Shown here: positions 21,711 through 31,977 of the stretch, piece by piece
Layout of the letters: each line of letters begins with the position of its first letter
Position numbering within the stretch: the first letter of the stretch is position 1
Assembly: GCA_021166775.1 (NCBI GenBank)
Contig: JAJPEQ010000010.1
Location: 124,001-188,000 of the forward strand
Direction of reading: 5' to 3'
DNA length: 64,000 bases
Source of the DNA: Comamonas sp.
GTDB taxonomy: Bacteria; Pseudomonadota; Gammaproteobacteria; Burkholderiales; Burkholderiaceae_C
Notes under the pieces: generated by a model
Seen by the model: only the letters and a program-made list of their open reading frames with translations
What the model was told of the DNA's origin: nothing
The model's database searches: none
Position numbers and translations under genes: made by a program

Positions 21711-22028
21711 TCAGGCCGCCTTGGCCAGGCACTCCTTCATGAAGGCCTTGCGCTGATCGCCCGCCAGCTTCTTGGTGTTGGCGTCGGCGTTGCAGGTCTT
21801 CATCCTGTCCTGCTGCGTGGCGGGGGCAGCCTTCTTGGCGCTCAGGCACTCCTTCATGAAGGCCTTGCGCTCATCGCCCTTGAGGGCCTTGGTCTTGGCT
21901 TCGGCGTTGCACGTGGTCATCTTCTGCTGCTGGGCCGTGGGCGCCTTGGCGGCGGGCGCATCGGCCGCCAGCGCGGCAAAGGAAAGGGTGCAACTGGCTG
22001 CAGCCAGCATGGCAAGCCATTTTTTCAT
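21711..22028 (-). CDS. psiF: PsiF-repeat secreted protein
   Basis: Signal peptide plus two repeats CNAEAKTKALKGDERKAFMKECLS / CNADANTKKLAGDQRKAFMKECLA. Confidence 0.85.
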   Translation of the reverse strand: MKKWLAMLAAASCTLSFAALAADAPAAKAPTAQQQKMTTCNAEAKTKALKGDERKAFMKECLSAKKAAPATQQDRMKTCNADANTKKLAGDQRKAFMKECLAKAA

Positions 22029-22202
22029 GCCAATCTCCTAAAGGATGATGTCTCTGGTTCCCTGTCGTCAACGCGATGGCAAGGTGCACGCAGCATAGCG
22101 TGGCGCGCGCGATTTGTGCCATCGGGCAGACCCGCGAGACGCGCCCGGCGCACGGGTGCACGGTGACGGCGGCGCGACGGGACACCCTAAAATCCGCCCC
22201 TT

Positions 22203-23882
22203 ATGCTCAGCGTCAAACAAGAACTGCTCGCGGCGCTGGCCGCGGAACTCGACAAGCTCTCATCCGGCGCGGGCGCGCGCGCGGCGTTCGAATCGCCCAA
22301 GGTGGCGGCCCACGGCGACTGGGCCTGCACCGCCGCCATGCAACTGGCCAGGACGCTGAAAACCAACCCTCGTCAACTTGGTGAACAATTGCAAAACGCG
22401 TTGCTCGCCACCAACGCGTACCAACGATGGGTCGATGCCATCGACATCGCCGGGCCAGGATTCCTGAACATCCGCCTCAAGCCTGCGGCCAAGCAACAGG
22501 TGGTGCGCGAGGTGCTCGGCGAACGCGAACGCTTTGGCTGGCAGCCGGATCGCGGCGAAAAAATCCTCGTCGAATTCGTCTCGGCCAACCCCACGGGGCC
22601 GCTGCACGTGGGCCACGGGCGCCAGGCAGCGCTCGGCGACGCGATCTGCAAGCTCTATGCCACGCAGGGCTGGCGGGTGCACCGCGAGTTCTATTACAAC
22701 GACGCGGGCGTGCAGATCGACACACTCACCCGCAGCACGCAGCTGCGCGCGCAGGGGGCGAAGCCCGGCGACGCCGCCTGGCCCGAGGCCGCGTACAACG
22801 GCGACTACATCCAGGACATCGCCGACGCCTTCCTCGCCCGGGCCACGGTGCAGGCCGACGACCGCGCCTTCACCGCCAGCGGCGACGTGGGCGATTACGA
22901 CAACGTGCGCCAGTTCGCCGTGGCGTATCTGCGCAACGAACAGGACAAGGACCTGCAGGCCTTCGCCCTGAAGTTCGACGAGTACTACCTCGAGTCCAGC
23001 CTGTACACGAACGGGCACGTCGAGGCCACGGTGCAGCGCCTCGTCGCCAACGGCAAGACCTACGAGAAGGACGGCGCGCTCTGGCTCAGGACGACCGACT
23101 ACGGCGACGACAAGGACCGCGTGATGCGAAAGAGCGACGGGCACTACACCTACTTCGTGCCCGACGTCGCCTACCACATCCAGAAATGGCGCCGCGGCTA
23201 CACCAAGGCGGTGAACATCCAGGGCACGGACCACCACGGCACCATCGCGCGCGTGCGCGCCGGGCTGCAGGCGGCGGATGTGGGCATCCCCCAGGGCTAC
23301 CCCGACTACGTGCTGCACACCATGGTGCGCGTGGTGCGCGGCGGCGAGGAGGTCAAGATCAGCAAGCGCGCGGGTTCGTACGTGACGCTGCGCGACCTGA
23401 TCGAGTGGACGAGCAAGGACGCGGTGCGCTTCTTTCTTCTGAGCCGCAAGCCCGACACCGAATACACCTTCGACGTGGATCTGGCGATCGCGCAGAACAA
23501 CGACAACCCGGTGTACTACGTGCAGTACGCGCATGCGCGCATCTGCTCGGTGCTGCGCGGCTGGCGTGACGATGGCGATGAGGCGCAGCTGGCCAGCGTC
23601 GATCTGTCGCCGCTCACCAGCGAGCCGGCGCAGGCGCTGATGCTGCAGCTGGCCAAATACCCGGACATGCTCACGGCCGCCGCCACGGGCAACGCACCGC
23701 ACGACGTGACCTTCTATCTGCGCGAGCTCGCCGCCAGCTACCATAGCTACTATGACGCCGAGCGCATTCTGGTCGACGACGAACCCGTGAAGCTCGCGCG
23801 CCTGGCGCTGGTGGCGGCCACGCGCCAGGTGCTGGAAAACGGTCTGGCCCTGCTTGGCGTTTCGGCACCACAACGAATGTGA
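22203..23882 (+). CDS. argS: Arginyl-tRNA synthetase
   Basis: [22 protein letters not shown] (HIGH motif), [17 protein letters not shown]. Confidence 0.96.
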   Translation: MLSVKQELLAALAAELDKLSSGAGARAAFESPKVAAHGDWACTAAMQLARTLKTNPRQLGEQLQNALLATNAYQRWVDAIDIAGPGFLNIRLKPAAKQQVVREVLGERERFGWQPDRGEKILVEFVSANPTGPLHVGHGRQAALGDAICKLYATQGWRVHREFYYNDAGVQIDTLTRSTQLRAQGAKPGDAAWPEAAYNGDYIQDIADAFLARATVQADDRAFTASGDVGDYDNVRQFAVAYLRNEQDKDLQAFALKFDEYYLESSLYTNGHVEATVQRLVANGKTYEKDGALWLRTTDYGDDKDRVMRKSDGHYTYFVPDVAYHIQKWRRGYTKAVNIQGTDHHGTIARVRAGLQAADVGIPQGYPDYVLHTMVRVVRGGEEVKISKRAGSYVTLRDLIEWTSKDAVRFFLLSRKPDTEYTFDVDLAIAQNNDNPVYYVQYAHARICSVLRGWRDDGDEAQLASVDLSPLTSEPAQALMLQLAKYPDMLTAAATGNAPHDVTFYLRELAASYHSYYDAERILVDDEPVKLARLALVAATRQVLENGLALLGVSAPQRM

Positions 23883-23884
23883 AC

Positions 23885-24553
23885 ATGACAGTTAGCAAAC
23901 AACGAGGGGGCACGCTGGCGGGCTTGATCCTGGGCGTGGTGATCGGGCTGGGCATCGCGCTGGCGCTGGCGGCCTACGTCAACAAGGTCCCCGTACCCTT
24001 CCTGAGCAGCGGCTCGCGCCTGGCGGACCAGGACGCCAAGGAAGCGGCGCGCAACAAGGACTGGAACCCGAACGCCGGGCTGGTGGGCGGTGGCACAAGC
24101 GGCTCGGGCACGAAGCCGCAGGCACCCGCGAGCACGGCCACCGACCTGCCGACACCCGCGGTGACGGGGCAGACGCCCGCACCCGGCGCCGACGCCAGCA
24201 ACGACCCCCTGGGCGACCTCGCGCGCTCCAGGGCGCAGGGCGGCACCGCGCCAGCGCCAGCAGCGGCGGGCGCGGCGCCCGGCAGCGCCAGCAGCTACAA
24301 CTACTTCATCCAGGCCGGGGCCTTTCGCGCCCCGGACGAGGCCGACGCGCAGCGCGCGCAGCTGGCCATGCTGGGCTGGGACGCGCGCGTGAGCGAAGGG
24401 CAGCAGAACGGGCGCTCGGTGTACCGCGTGCGCATCGGGCCATTCGCGCGGCGCGACGACGCCGAGCAACTCAAGGGCAAGCTCGACGGCGCCGGCATTT
24501 CATCCATTCTGGTGCGCGTGGGCACGGGCGCCGCCGCAAATGCCAGCCGCTGA
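23885..24553 (+). CDS. SPOR-domain cell division protein
   Basis: N-terminal TM, low-complexity linker, C-terminal YFIQAGAFRAPDEADAQRAQLAMLG...VYRVRIGPFARRDDAEQLKGKL. Confidence 0.85.
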   Translation: MTVSKQRGGTLAGLILGVVIGLGIALALAAYVNKVPVPFLSSGSRLADQDAKEAARNKDWNPNAGLVGGGTSGSGTKPQAPASTATDLPTPAVTGQTPAPGADASNDPLGDLARSRAQGGTAPAPAAAGAAPGSASSYNYFIQAGAFRAPDEADAQRAQLAMLGWDARVSEGQQNGRSVYRVRIGPFARRDDAEQLKGKLDGAGISSILVRVGTGAAANASR

Positions 24554-24628
24554 CAGGTCTCGCCGTTGAACCTTTGCCGATCAATTCCGCTCACACTTAC
24601 CCGTTGCCATTTCGGAGCATGCACGCAT

Positions 24629-25276
24629 ATGAATCGTCGTGAATTTTCCCTTTCGGCCGGCACGGCCCTCGCCGCGGCCGCCGGCCTGCCGCTGGCCGCG
24701 CACGCCAAGGATGGCAAGTTCCAGGAGGGCATCGACTACCTGGAACTGAAAAAGCTGGCGCTGACCGAGGCTCCGAAGGGGCAGATCGAGGTGGTGGAGT
24801 TCTTCTGGTACAGCTGCCCGCACTGCAACGCCTTCGAGCCCACGCTGTCGGCCTGGATCAAGGCGCTGCCCCAGGACGTGTTCTTCCGCCGCGTGCCCGT
24901 GGCCTTCAACGCCAGCTTCGTGCCGCAGCAAAAGCTCTACTACGCGCTCGAGAGCATGGACAAGGTGGCCGAGATGCACGCCAAGGTGTTTCGCGCCATC
25001 CACGTCGAGCGGCTGCCGCTGAACAAGGACGATCTGATCTTCGACTGGATCGCCAAGCAGGGGCTCGATGCCGCCAAGTTCAAGGAGGCCTACACCTCGT
25101 TCACCGTGGCCAACGGCGTGCGCAAGGCGACGCAGCTGCAGGGCGCCTACAACGTCGAGGGCGTTCCCTCCATGGGCGTGGCGGGACGCTACTACACCGA
25201 CGGCACGCTCACGGGCAGCATGAGCACGGTGCTGCAGGTGGTTGATCACCTGGTGCAGCTGCAGCGCAAGGCCTGA
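24629..25276 (+). CDS. dsbA: Thiol:disulfide interchange protein DsbA
   Basis: VVEFFWYSCPHCNAFEP (CPHC active site), GVPSMGVAGRYYTDG. Confidence 0.92.
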   Translation: MNRREFSLSAGTALAAAAGLPLAAHAKDGKFQEGIDYLELKKLALTEAPKGQIEVVEFFWYSCPHCNAFEPTLSAWIKALPQDVFFRRVPVAFNASFVPQQKLYYALESMDKVAEMHAKVFRAIHVERLPLNKDDLIFDWIAKQGLDAAKFKEAYTSFTVANGVRKATQLQGAYNVEGVPSMGVAGRYYTDGTLTGSMSTVLQVVDHLVQLQRKA

Positions 25277-25299
25277 AGGCCGCGCCGGCTCTTCCTGCA

Positions 25300-25323
25300 A
25301 GCGCGTCGGGGACGCGCTTTTTT
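25300..25323 (+). terminator. Rho-independent terminator after dsbA
   Basis: AGCGCGTC-GGG-GACGCGCT followed by TTTTT. Confidence 0.88.
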
Positions 25324-25410
25324 CATGTCATCCGCCCGGCACGGCGCCCGCGCTTTCCTTCGGAAGCGACCGCTACAATCATTTGCAAGAACCGTGCCCC
25401 GCCTCGTCCC

Positions 25411-26037
25411 ATGAAACACTCTCCCGCCCTGCTGCTCGTCGGCGCGCTGCTGCTCGCCGCGGTCGGCGGCGTGCGGGCCGAACGAGCGGACCGCGACCAG
25501 CCCATGCACATCGAGGCCGACAGCCTGCTGCACGACGAGGCCGCGCAGACCAGCGTCTTCACGGGCAACGTCGTGATCACCAAGGGCACCATCGTGCTGC
25601 GCGGCGGCCGGGTGGAGGTGCGCCAGGACCCGCAGGGCTACCAGAGCGGCGTGGTGACGGCGGCGGCGGGCAAGCGCGCGTTCTTCCGCCAGAGACGCGA
25701 CACCGCCAGGGGCGCCCCCGAGGAATACATCGAAGGCGAGGCCGCGGAAATCGTCTGGGATGGACGCGCCGACACGGTCAGGCTCAAGCGCCGCGCCGAG
25801 CTGCGGCGCCTGCGCGCGGGCGTGCTCACCGATGACGTGAGCGGCGACCTGATCACCTACAACAACGCCACCGACGTCTTCACCGTCGACGGCTTGCCGC
25901 GCCAGGCGGGGAACAAGACCGATGGGCGCGTGCGCGCCACGCTCGCGCCCAAGGAGACGCCGGCACCCGCCGCCGCGGGACAGGCGGGCGCCCCGGCTCT
26001 GCGCGCGAGCCCCGAACTCGAGCCGCCCCCGCAGTGA
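25411..26037 (+). CDS. lptA: LPS export protein LptA
   Basis: [40 protein letters not shown]; directly before lptB. Confidence 0.88.
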   Translation: MKHSPALLLVGALLLAAVGGVRAERADRDQPMHIEADSLLHDEAAQTSVFTGNVVITKGTIVLRGGRVEVRQDPQGYQSGVVTAAAGKRAFFRQRRDTARGAPEEYIEGEAAEIVWDGRADTVRLKRRAELRRLRAGVLTDDVSGDLITYNNATDVFTVDGLPRQAGNKTDGRVRATLAPKETPAPAAAGQAGAPALRASPELEPPPQ

Positions 26038-26042
26038 GCGCC

Positions 26043-26816
26043 ATGACCCGCGCCGATGCCACCGCACCGATTGCCACCAGCCAGCTGCAGGTCGAACACC
26101 TGAAGAAAAGCTATGGCGGGCGCACCGTGGTGCACGACGTCTCGCTCAAGGTGTCCAAGGGCGAGGTGGTCGGGCTGCTCGGCCCCAATGGCGCGGGCAA
26201 GACCACGTCGTTCTACATGATCGTGGGTCTGGTGCGCTGCGACGGCGGCGCCATCGCCATCGACGGGCACGACGTCACGCGCATGCCGATCCACCGGCGC
26301 TCGCACCTGGGCCTGTCCTACCTGCCGCAGGAGGCCTCGATCTTTCGCAAGCTCGACGTACAGGAGAATGTGCGCGCGGTGCTCGAACTGCAGCGCGGCG
26401 AGGACGGCAGGCCGCTTGCGTCGGCCGAGATCGAGCGGCGCCTGACCCAGCTGCTGCAGGACCTGCACGTGGAGCATCTGCGCGAGACGCGCGCGCTGGC
26501 GCTCTCGGGCGGCGAACGCCGCCGTGTGGAAATCGCGCGGGCACTGGCCACGCAGCCGCGCTTCATCCTGCTCGACGAGCCCTTTGCCGGCATCGACCCG
26601 ATCGCGGTGATCGAGATCCAGCGCATCATCGGCTTTCTCAAGGAGCGCGGCATCGGCGTGCTCATCACCGACCACAACGTGCGCGAGACGCTGGGCATCT
26701 GCGATCACGCCTACATCATCAGCGAAGGGCGGGTGCTCGCGCGCGGCGTGCCGTCCGAGATCGTGGACAACGCCGAGGTGCGCCGCGTCTACCTCGGCGA
26801 GCACTTCCGGATGTAG
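26043..26816 (+). CDS. lptB: LPS export ABC transporter ATP-binding protein LptB
   Basis: [55 protein letters not shown]. Confidence 0.95.
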   Translation: MTRADATAPIATSQLQVEHLKKSYGGRTVVHDVSLKVSKGEVVGLLGPNGAGKTTSFYMIVGLVRCDGGAIAIDGHDVTRMPIHRRSHLGLSYLPQEASIFRKLDVQENVRAVLELQRGEDGRPLASAEIERRLTQLLQDLHVEHLRETRALALSGGERRRVEIARALATQPRFILLDEPFAGIDPIAVIEIQRIIGFLKERGIGVLITDHNVRETLGICDHAYIISEGRVLARGVPSEIVDNAEVRRVYLGEHFRM

Positions 26817-26825
26817 GGCCGCGCC

Positions 26826-28364
26826 ATGAAGGTCGGCCTCTCGCTGGGCGTCTCCCAGCACTTGGCACTCACGCCGCAGCTGCAGCAGTCCATCCGGCTG
26901 TTGCAGCTGTCGACGCTGGAGCTGGCGCAGGAGGTGGAGGCCATGCTCGTGGACAACCCCTTCCTGGAGCGGATCGGCGACGACCCGGTGGCAGAAGCCG
27001 CAGACGCGCGCCTGTCCGAGCGCGCCGTGCAGCGCGACCAGGTGGCTCCGATTTCAGAAGCATTCGACGCCGACCCGGCCGGCGCCCAGACCGGGGGCCA
27101 ATCCGAGGGCGCGAGCGATTGGGAAGGTGACAGCGACGTCGACCCCAGCGGCAGCGACAGCCCCTGGAGTGCCGATGCCCCGATCCGGGCGCCGCGTGCC
27201 GACGATGACGAGGAAAACGCCGGCGAACGCGAGAGCGCGCACGAAACCCTGGCCGATCATCTGCACCGCCAGGCGCTCGCGCTGCGTCTGTCGCGCGGCG
27301 AACGCGCGGCGCTGTCCTACCTGATCGACTCGCTCAACGAGGACGGTTACCTGGAAGACGCCATCGAAGCGCTGGTGGAGTCGCTCGTGGGGGCGGACAA
27401 CACCGAATACCTGCTCGAGATGAGCGAGCACTTCGCCGTGGCGCTCAAGCTGCTGCAGAACCTGGACCCCGTGGGCGTGGGCGCACGCGATCTGGCCGAA
27501 TGTCTGCGGCTGCAGATCCGGGCGCTGCAGCGCGCCGGCGCGCACCGACCCGAGGTGCTGCGCGCCGCCACGGCCATCTGTGGTCAGCCACTGCAGTGGC
27601 TCGCACGCCGCGACATCAAGCGCCTGTCGCTGGCCTGCGGTACCAGCGAAGACGACACGCGCGCCGCGATGGCCCTGATCGCGCAGCTCGAGCCCCGACC
27701 CGGACGGCGTTTTGCGCAGGTGGACCGCAACGTGGTCACGCCCGACGTGATCGTGCGCAAACGCGTGCAGGCCGGGGAGACGCGCCTGGATGTGCAGCTC
27801 AACCCGGAGGTGATGCCCCGGCTGCACGTGCACGACGCCTACGCGCAGGCGCTGCGCCATCACCGCAAGGACGAAAACCACCAGGCGCTGCAGACCCGGC
27901 TGCAGGAAGCGCGCTGGTTCATCAAGAACATCGAACAGCGCTTCGACACCATCCTGCGTACCTCGCGCGCCATCGTCGAAAAGCAGAAATCCTTCTTCAT
28001 GCACGGCGACCTCGCCATGCGCCCGCTGGTGATGCGCGAAATCGCCCAGGAGCTGGGCCTGCACGAATCGACCATCTCGCGCGTGACCAGCGGCAAGTAC
28101 ATGGCCACGCCCCAGGGCACCTACGAGCTCAAGCATTTCTTCGGCTCGGGCCTGGGCACCGAGACCGGCGGCAGCGCCTCCAGCACCGCCGTGCGTGCGC
28201 TGCTGCGCCAGTTCATCGCCGCCGAGAACCCGGCCCGGCCGCTGTCGGACAGCCAGCTCGCCGAAATGCTCAAGGAGCAGGGCATCGCCTGCGCGCGGCG
28301 CACCGTCGCCAAGTACCGCGAGCAGCTCAAGATCGCGCCAGCCAACCTGCGCAAGCAGCTATGA
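26826..28364 (+). CDS. rpoN: RNA polymerase sigma-54 factor
   Basis: LTPQLQQSIRLLQLSTLELAQEV, ARRTVAKYREQLKIAPANLRKQL (RpoN box). Confidence 0.97.
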   Translation: MKVGLSLGVSQHLALTPQLQQSIRLLQLSTLELAQEVEAMLVDNPFLERIGDDPVAEAADARLSERAVQRDQVAPISEAFDADPAGAQTGGQSEGASDWEGDSDVDPSGSDSPWSADAPIRAPRADDDEENAGERESAHETLADHLHRQALALRLSRGERAALSYLIDSLNEDGYLEDAIEALVESLVGADNTEYLLEMSEHFAVALKLLQNLDPVGVGARDLAECLRLQIRALQRAGAHRPEVLRAATAICGQPLQWLARRDIKRLSLACGTSEDDTRAAMALIAQLEPRPGRRFAQVDRNVVTPDVIVRKRVQAGETRLDVQLNPEVMPRLHVHDAYAQALRHHRKDENHQALQTRLQEARWFIKNIEQRFDTILRTSRAIVEKQKSFFMHGDLAMRPLVMREIAQELGLHESTISRVTSGKYMATPQGTYELKHFFGSGLGTETGGSASSTAVRALLRQFIAAENPARPLSDSQLAEMLKEQGIACARRTVAKYREQLKIAPANLRKQL

Positions 28365-29605
28365 AATCCACCATGACCGATCCTGATCTGTTTCTGCCCT
28401 GCGCCGCCGGCGTCGAGGCTTTCCTCGCCAACGAGGTGCGCGCGATCACCGGCCTGCAGGCCCGCAGCCATCGCGCGGGCGTGGCCCTGAAGGCCCCCTG
28501 GGCAGCCGTGATGCGCCTGAACCTGCACAGCCGCCTCGCGCAGCGCGTGCTGGTGCAGCTGGCCGAGCAATCCTATCGCGGCGAAGACGATCTCTACCAG
28601 ATGGCCCACGCGCTCGCCTGGGAAGACTGGTTCACCGCGCGCCAGACCTTCAAGGTGGAGGTGAGCGCCCGGCAGAGCCCGCTCAAGAGCCTGAATTTTG
28701 CCGCGCTGCGCGTGAAGGACGCGGTGGCCGACCGCTTTCGCGCGCACGGCGGCACGCGCCCCAGCGTGGACACGCACTGGCCCGACGTGCGCATCCACCT
28801 GCACCTGGGGGACACGCAGGCCACCGTGTCCATCGACACCTCGGGCGAGCCGCTGTTCAAGCGCGGCTGGCGCGAGGACAAGGGCGACGCACCGCTCAAG
28901 GAAACGCTGGCGGCCGCGATGATCGCCGCCAGCGGCTGGACGCCCGCGTCCGGCCTGCCGCTGTACGACCCATGCTGCGGCAGCGGCACCGTGGTGATCG
29001 AGGCGGCGCAGATCGCCTGCCGCATCGCGCCGGGCCTACGACGCCGTTTCGCCTTCGAGCACCTGCTGGCGCACGACCCCAAGACCTGGGAAACTATCAA
29101 AAGCGAAGCTGCCAGCGCAATACAGACAAGCCCCGTAGCCATTTTTGGCAGTGATATTTCGCACCGCATGGTCGATTTCGCCCGGCGCAATGCCGAGCGT
29201 GCGGGCGTGGCCGCGAGCGTGCAGCTGCGCGGCGGCGACGCGCTCGAGCGCATGCCGCCGTGCGAGCAGCCCGGCGTGATGCTGCTGAACCCGCCCTACG
29301 GCGAGCGCATCAGCGCGGCCGGCAGCGCCGGGCAGAACCAGCGCGTACGTACCGGCCGCGAAACGGCGCAGACGGGCAACGGCGAGGAGTTCTTCCGCCA
29401 GCTGGCCAATCACTGGAAGCGCCACTACGCGGGCTGGCAGGCCTGGGTGCTCTCGCCCGACCGCACCCTGCCGGGCACCATGCGCCTGAAGGCCACGCGC
29501 CGCGTGCCGCTGTTCAACGGCCCCATCGAATGCCGGCTGCTGCGCTTCGACATGGTGGCGGGCAGCGCGCGCGAGCCGCGCCAAGCGGGCGATGCCCACG
29601 CATAG
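28361..29605 (+). CDS. THUMP-domain class I SAM-dependent RNA methyltransferase (RlmL N-terminal-domain family)
   Basis: LPLYDPCCGSGTVVIEAAQIA, VMLLNPPYGERI; overlaps the rpoN stop. Confidence 0.9.
   Translation: MKSTMTDPDLFLPCAAGVEAFLANEVRAITGLQARSHRAGVALKAPWAAVMRLNLHSRLAQRVLVQLAEQSYRGEDDLYQMAHALAWEDWFTARQTFKVEVSARQSPLKSLNFAALRVKDAVADRFRAHGGTRPSVDTHWPDVRIHLHLGDTQATVSIDTSGEPLFKRGWREDKGDAPLKETLAAAMIAASGWTPASGLPLYDPCCGSGTVVIEAAQIACRIAPGLRRRFAFEHLLAHDPKTWETIKSEAASAIQTSPVAIFGSDISHRMVDFARRNAERAGVAASVQLRGGDALERMPPCEQPGVMLLNPPYGERISAAGSAGQNQRVRTGRETAQTGNGEEFFRQLANHWKRHYAGWQAWVLSPDRTLPGTMRLKATRRVPLFNGPIECRLLRFDMVAGSAREPRQAGDAHA
29092..29150 (+). repeat. Degenerate copy B of the ATAGCTGCYNGCGCTTG repeat, inside the methyltransferase gene
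   Basis: AACTATCAAAAGCGAAGCTGCCAGCGCAATACAGACAAGCCCCGTAGCCATTTTTGG. Confidence 0.6.
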
Positions 29606-30026
29606 CCCGGTGCTGGTGATCGACACCAACATCGTGCTCGATCTCTTCGTCTTCGACGACCCGCACTGCGCCGCGCTGCGCCGCGCGCTGGCCGGGCCGG
29701 GCGCACGCTGGCTCGCCACCGAGGCGATGCGCGAGGAGCTGGCGCGCGTGCTCGACTACCCCGCCATCCGCGCCTGGCGCGAGCGCGGCTGCCGCGAGGC
29801 CGGGGCCATCCTGCACGCGTTCGACGCACGCACCGAACGCGTGCCCGAGGCGCCCACGGCGCCCTGGCGCTGCAGCGACGCGGACGACCAGAAATTCATC
29901 GATCTGGCGCTGGCTTGGCGCGCCACGCTGCTGAGCAAGGACCGCGCCGTGCTCCGGCTCGCCAGGCGTCTGGCGCTGCGGGGCGCGCGCATTCAATCGA
30001 GCTTCGAAGAGCCTCAACAACCATAG
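29592..30026 (+). CDS. PIN-domain protein (putative VapC-like ribonuclease, orphan)
   Basis: VLVIDTNIVLDLFVFDDPHC, ...SDADDQKFIDLALAWRATLLSKDRAVLRLARR; acidic PIN residues. No antitoxin gene adjacent. Confidence 0.8.
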   Translation: MPTHSPVLVIDTNIVLDLFVFDDPHCAALRRALAGPGARWLATEAMREELARVLDYPAIRAWRERGCREAGAILHAFDARTERVPEAPTAPWRCSDADDQKFIDLALAWRATLLSKDRAVLRLARRLALRGARIQSSFEEPQQP

Positions 30027-30066
30027 CTGCTCGCGCTTTATCCATAGGCGTCAGAGCCTTATTTGA
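30018..30066 (+). repeat. Degenerate copy C of the ATAGCTGCYNGCGCTTG repeat
   Basis: AACCATAGCTGCTCGCGCTTTATCCATAGGCGTCAGAGCCTTATTTGACC; supplies the TAG stop of the PIN gene. Confidence 0.75.
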
Positions 30067-30133
30067 CCAATATTCCCCACAAACGCGTCAAACCTTCTAC
30101 CATCGCGCCACCCTGACACACAAGGAGACAACA

Positions 30134-31429
30134 ATGGGGCTTTTCAGCTGGAGACAGATACCGACAGAGGTGCTCGCAAGCGGTGGCGTGATTGCACCCG
30201 ACGAGCGCCTGCCGTGGAAGGAAACCGGCCTCATGGGCATCCAGCACGTGATCGCCATGTTCGGCTCCACGGTGCTCGCGCCCATCCTGATGGGGTTCGA
30301 CCCCAACCTCGCAGTCTTCATGAGCGGCATCGGCACGCTGATCTTCTTTCTCGTCACCGGCGGCAAGGTGCCCAGCTATCTCGGCTCGTCGTTCGCTTTC
30401 ATCGGCGTGGTGATCGCCGCCACCGCCTACGCGGGCAAGGGGCTCAACGCCAACATCGGCGTGGCGCTGGGCGGCATCATCGCCTGCGGCGCGGTGTATG
30501 TGGCCATCGGCCTCGTCGTGCACGCGATCGGCACCGGCTGGATCGAGCGCTTCATGCCCCCCGTGGTCACCGGCGCGGTGGTGGCGGTGATCGGTCTGAA
30601 CCTGGCGGGCATTCCGGTCAAGAACATGGCAGCCAACAACTTCGAGAGCTGGATGCAGGCGCTCACGTTTGTGTGCGTCGCGGGCGTGGCGGTGTTCACC
30701 AAGGGCATGGTGCAGCGTCTCCTGATCGTCGTCGGCCTCCTGATCGCCACCGCGCTCTACGCGCTGCTCACCAACGGCATGGGCCTGGGCAAGCCGTTCG
30801 ATCTGTCGGGCGTGGCGGCGGCGGCGTGGCTGGGCGTGCCGCAGTTTCACACGCCCGTGTTCAGCGGCGCGGCCATGGTGCTGATCGTGCCGGTGGTCAT
30901 CATCCTCGTGGCCGAAAACCTCGGACACCTGAAGGCCGTCACGGCCATGACCGGCAAGGATCTGGATCCCTACCTGGGCCGCGCCTTCATCGGCGACGGC
31001 CTGGCCACCATGGTGAGCGGCGCGGGCGGCGGCACCGGCGTGACCACCTACGCCGAAAACATCGGCGTGATGGCCGCCACGCGCATCTATTCGACCGCCG
31101 TGTTCCTCGTGGCGGCCTTCGTGGCGCTGCTGCTGGGCTTCTCTCCGAAGTTCGGCGCGCTGATCCAGGCCATTCCGCTGCCGGTGATGGGGGGCGTGTC
31201 CATCGTCGTCTTCGGATTGATCGCGATCACCGGCGCCAAGATCTGGGTGGACAACAAGGTCGATTTCTCGCAGCCGCACAACCTGATCGTCGCCGCGATT
31301 CCGCTGGTGCTGGGCACGGGCGAGTTCACGCTCAAGTTCGGCGATTTCGCGCTCGGCGGCATCGGCACCGCGACCTTCGGCGCGATCTTGCTCAACGCGC
31401 TGCTGCAGCCCGGCAAACAAAGCCGCTGA
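30134..31429 (+). CDS. uraA: Uracil/xanthine permease (NCS2 family)
   Basis: GIQHVIAMFGSTVLAPILMGFDPN, multi-TM, ENLGHLKAVTAMTGKDLDPYLGRAFIGDGLATMVSG. Confidence 0.9.
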   Translation: MGLFSWRQIPTEVLASGGVIAPDERLPWKETGLMGIQHVIAMFGSTVLAPILMGFDPNLAVFMSGIGTLIFFLVTGGKVPSYLGSSFAFIGVVIAATAYAGKGLNANIGVALGGIIACGAVYVAIGLVVHAIGTGWIERFMPPVVTGAVVAVIGLNLAGIPVKNMAANNFESWMQALTFVCVAGVAVFTKGMVQRLLIVVGLLIATALYALLTNGMGLGKPFDLSGVAAAAWLGVPQFHTPVFSGAAMVLIVPVVIILVAENLGHLKAVTAMTGKDLDPYLGRAFIGDGLATMVSGAGGGTGVTTYAENIGVMAATRIYSTAVFLVAAFVALLLGFSPKFGALIQAIPLPVMGGVSIVVFGLIAITGAKIWVDNKVDFSQPHNLIVAAIPLVLGTGEFTLKFGDFALGGIGTATFGAILLNALLQPGKQSR

Positions 31430-31537
31430 GGAGTCCCTGGCCGGGATGCGCGAGCGGCGGGCTGCGCCTGTGACACACCAAGGTGACAGCCGACCACCCG
31501 CGCCGCGCCTACCATGCGGGCTTTTTCACCCAAGCCC

Positions 31538-31969
31538 ATGCCAAAAATGCCGATCTGGAAGAAGCCGATCTCGCTCGAAGAAATCACCGCCTCGCATGCG
31601 GGCACCGCCACCGCCCACCTGGGCATCGAATTTCTTGAGATTGGTGACGACTTCCTGCGCGCCCGCGTGCCCGTGGACGAGCGCACGCGCCAGCCTTTCG
31701 GTCTGCTGCACGGCGGCGTGAGCGTGACGCTGGCCGAAACACTGGGCTCCACGGGGGCGTACTACGGTTCTCCCGAAGGTCACCGCGCCGTGGGGCTGGA
31801 AATCAACGCCAACCACCTGCGATCGGCCACCAGCGGGTGGGTGACGGGCACGGCACGGCCCCTGCACATCGGCCGGCGCACGCAGGTCTGGCAGATCGAC
31901 ATGGTCAACGACGCGGGCGAGACGACCTGCACCTCGCGCATCACGATGGCGATGCTCGAGCCTCGCTGA
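31538..31969 (+). CDS. Hotdog-fold thioesterase (PaaI/YdiI-like)
   Basis: RQPFGLLHGGVSVTLAETLGSTGAYYG...VGLEINANHLRSATSGWVTGTARPLHIGRRTQVWQI. Confidence 0.88.
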   Translation: MPKMPIWKKPISLEEITASHAGTATAHLGIEFLEIGDDFLRARVPVDERTRQPFGLLHGGVSVTLAETLGSTGAYYGSPEGHRAVGLEINANHLRSATSGWVTGTARPLHIGRRTQVWQIDMVNDAGETTCTSRITMAMLEPR

Positions 31970-31977
31970 AACGCCTC

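Noticed and set aside
23735-23755. CCATAGCTACTATG in argS as a repeat fragment
   Set aside because: Encodes the ArgS YHSYYDA segment; no extended match to the repeat.
28345-28370. GCGCAAGCAGCTATGAAAT at the rpoN/methyltransferase junction as a repeat copy
   Set aside because: Explained by the conserved RpoN C-terminus (LRKQL-stop) and the start codon; no distal block.
30000-30133. PIN gene as part of a toxin-antitoxin operon
   Set aside because: No adjacent antitoxin-like ORF on either side; reported only as an orphan PIN protein.
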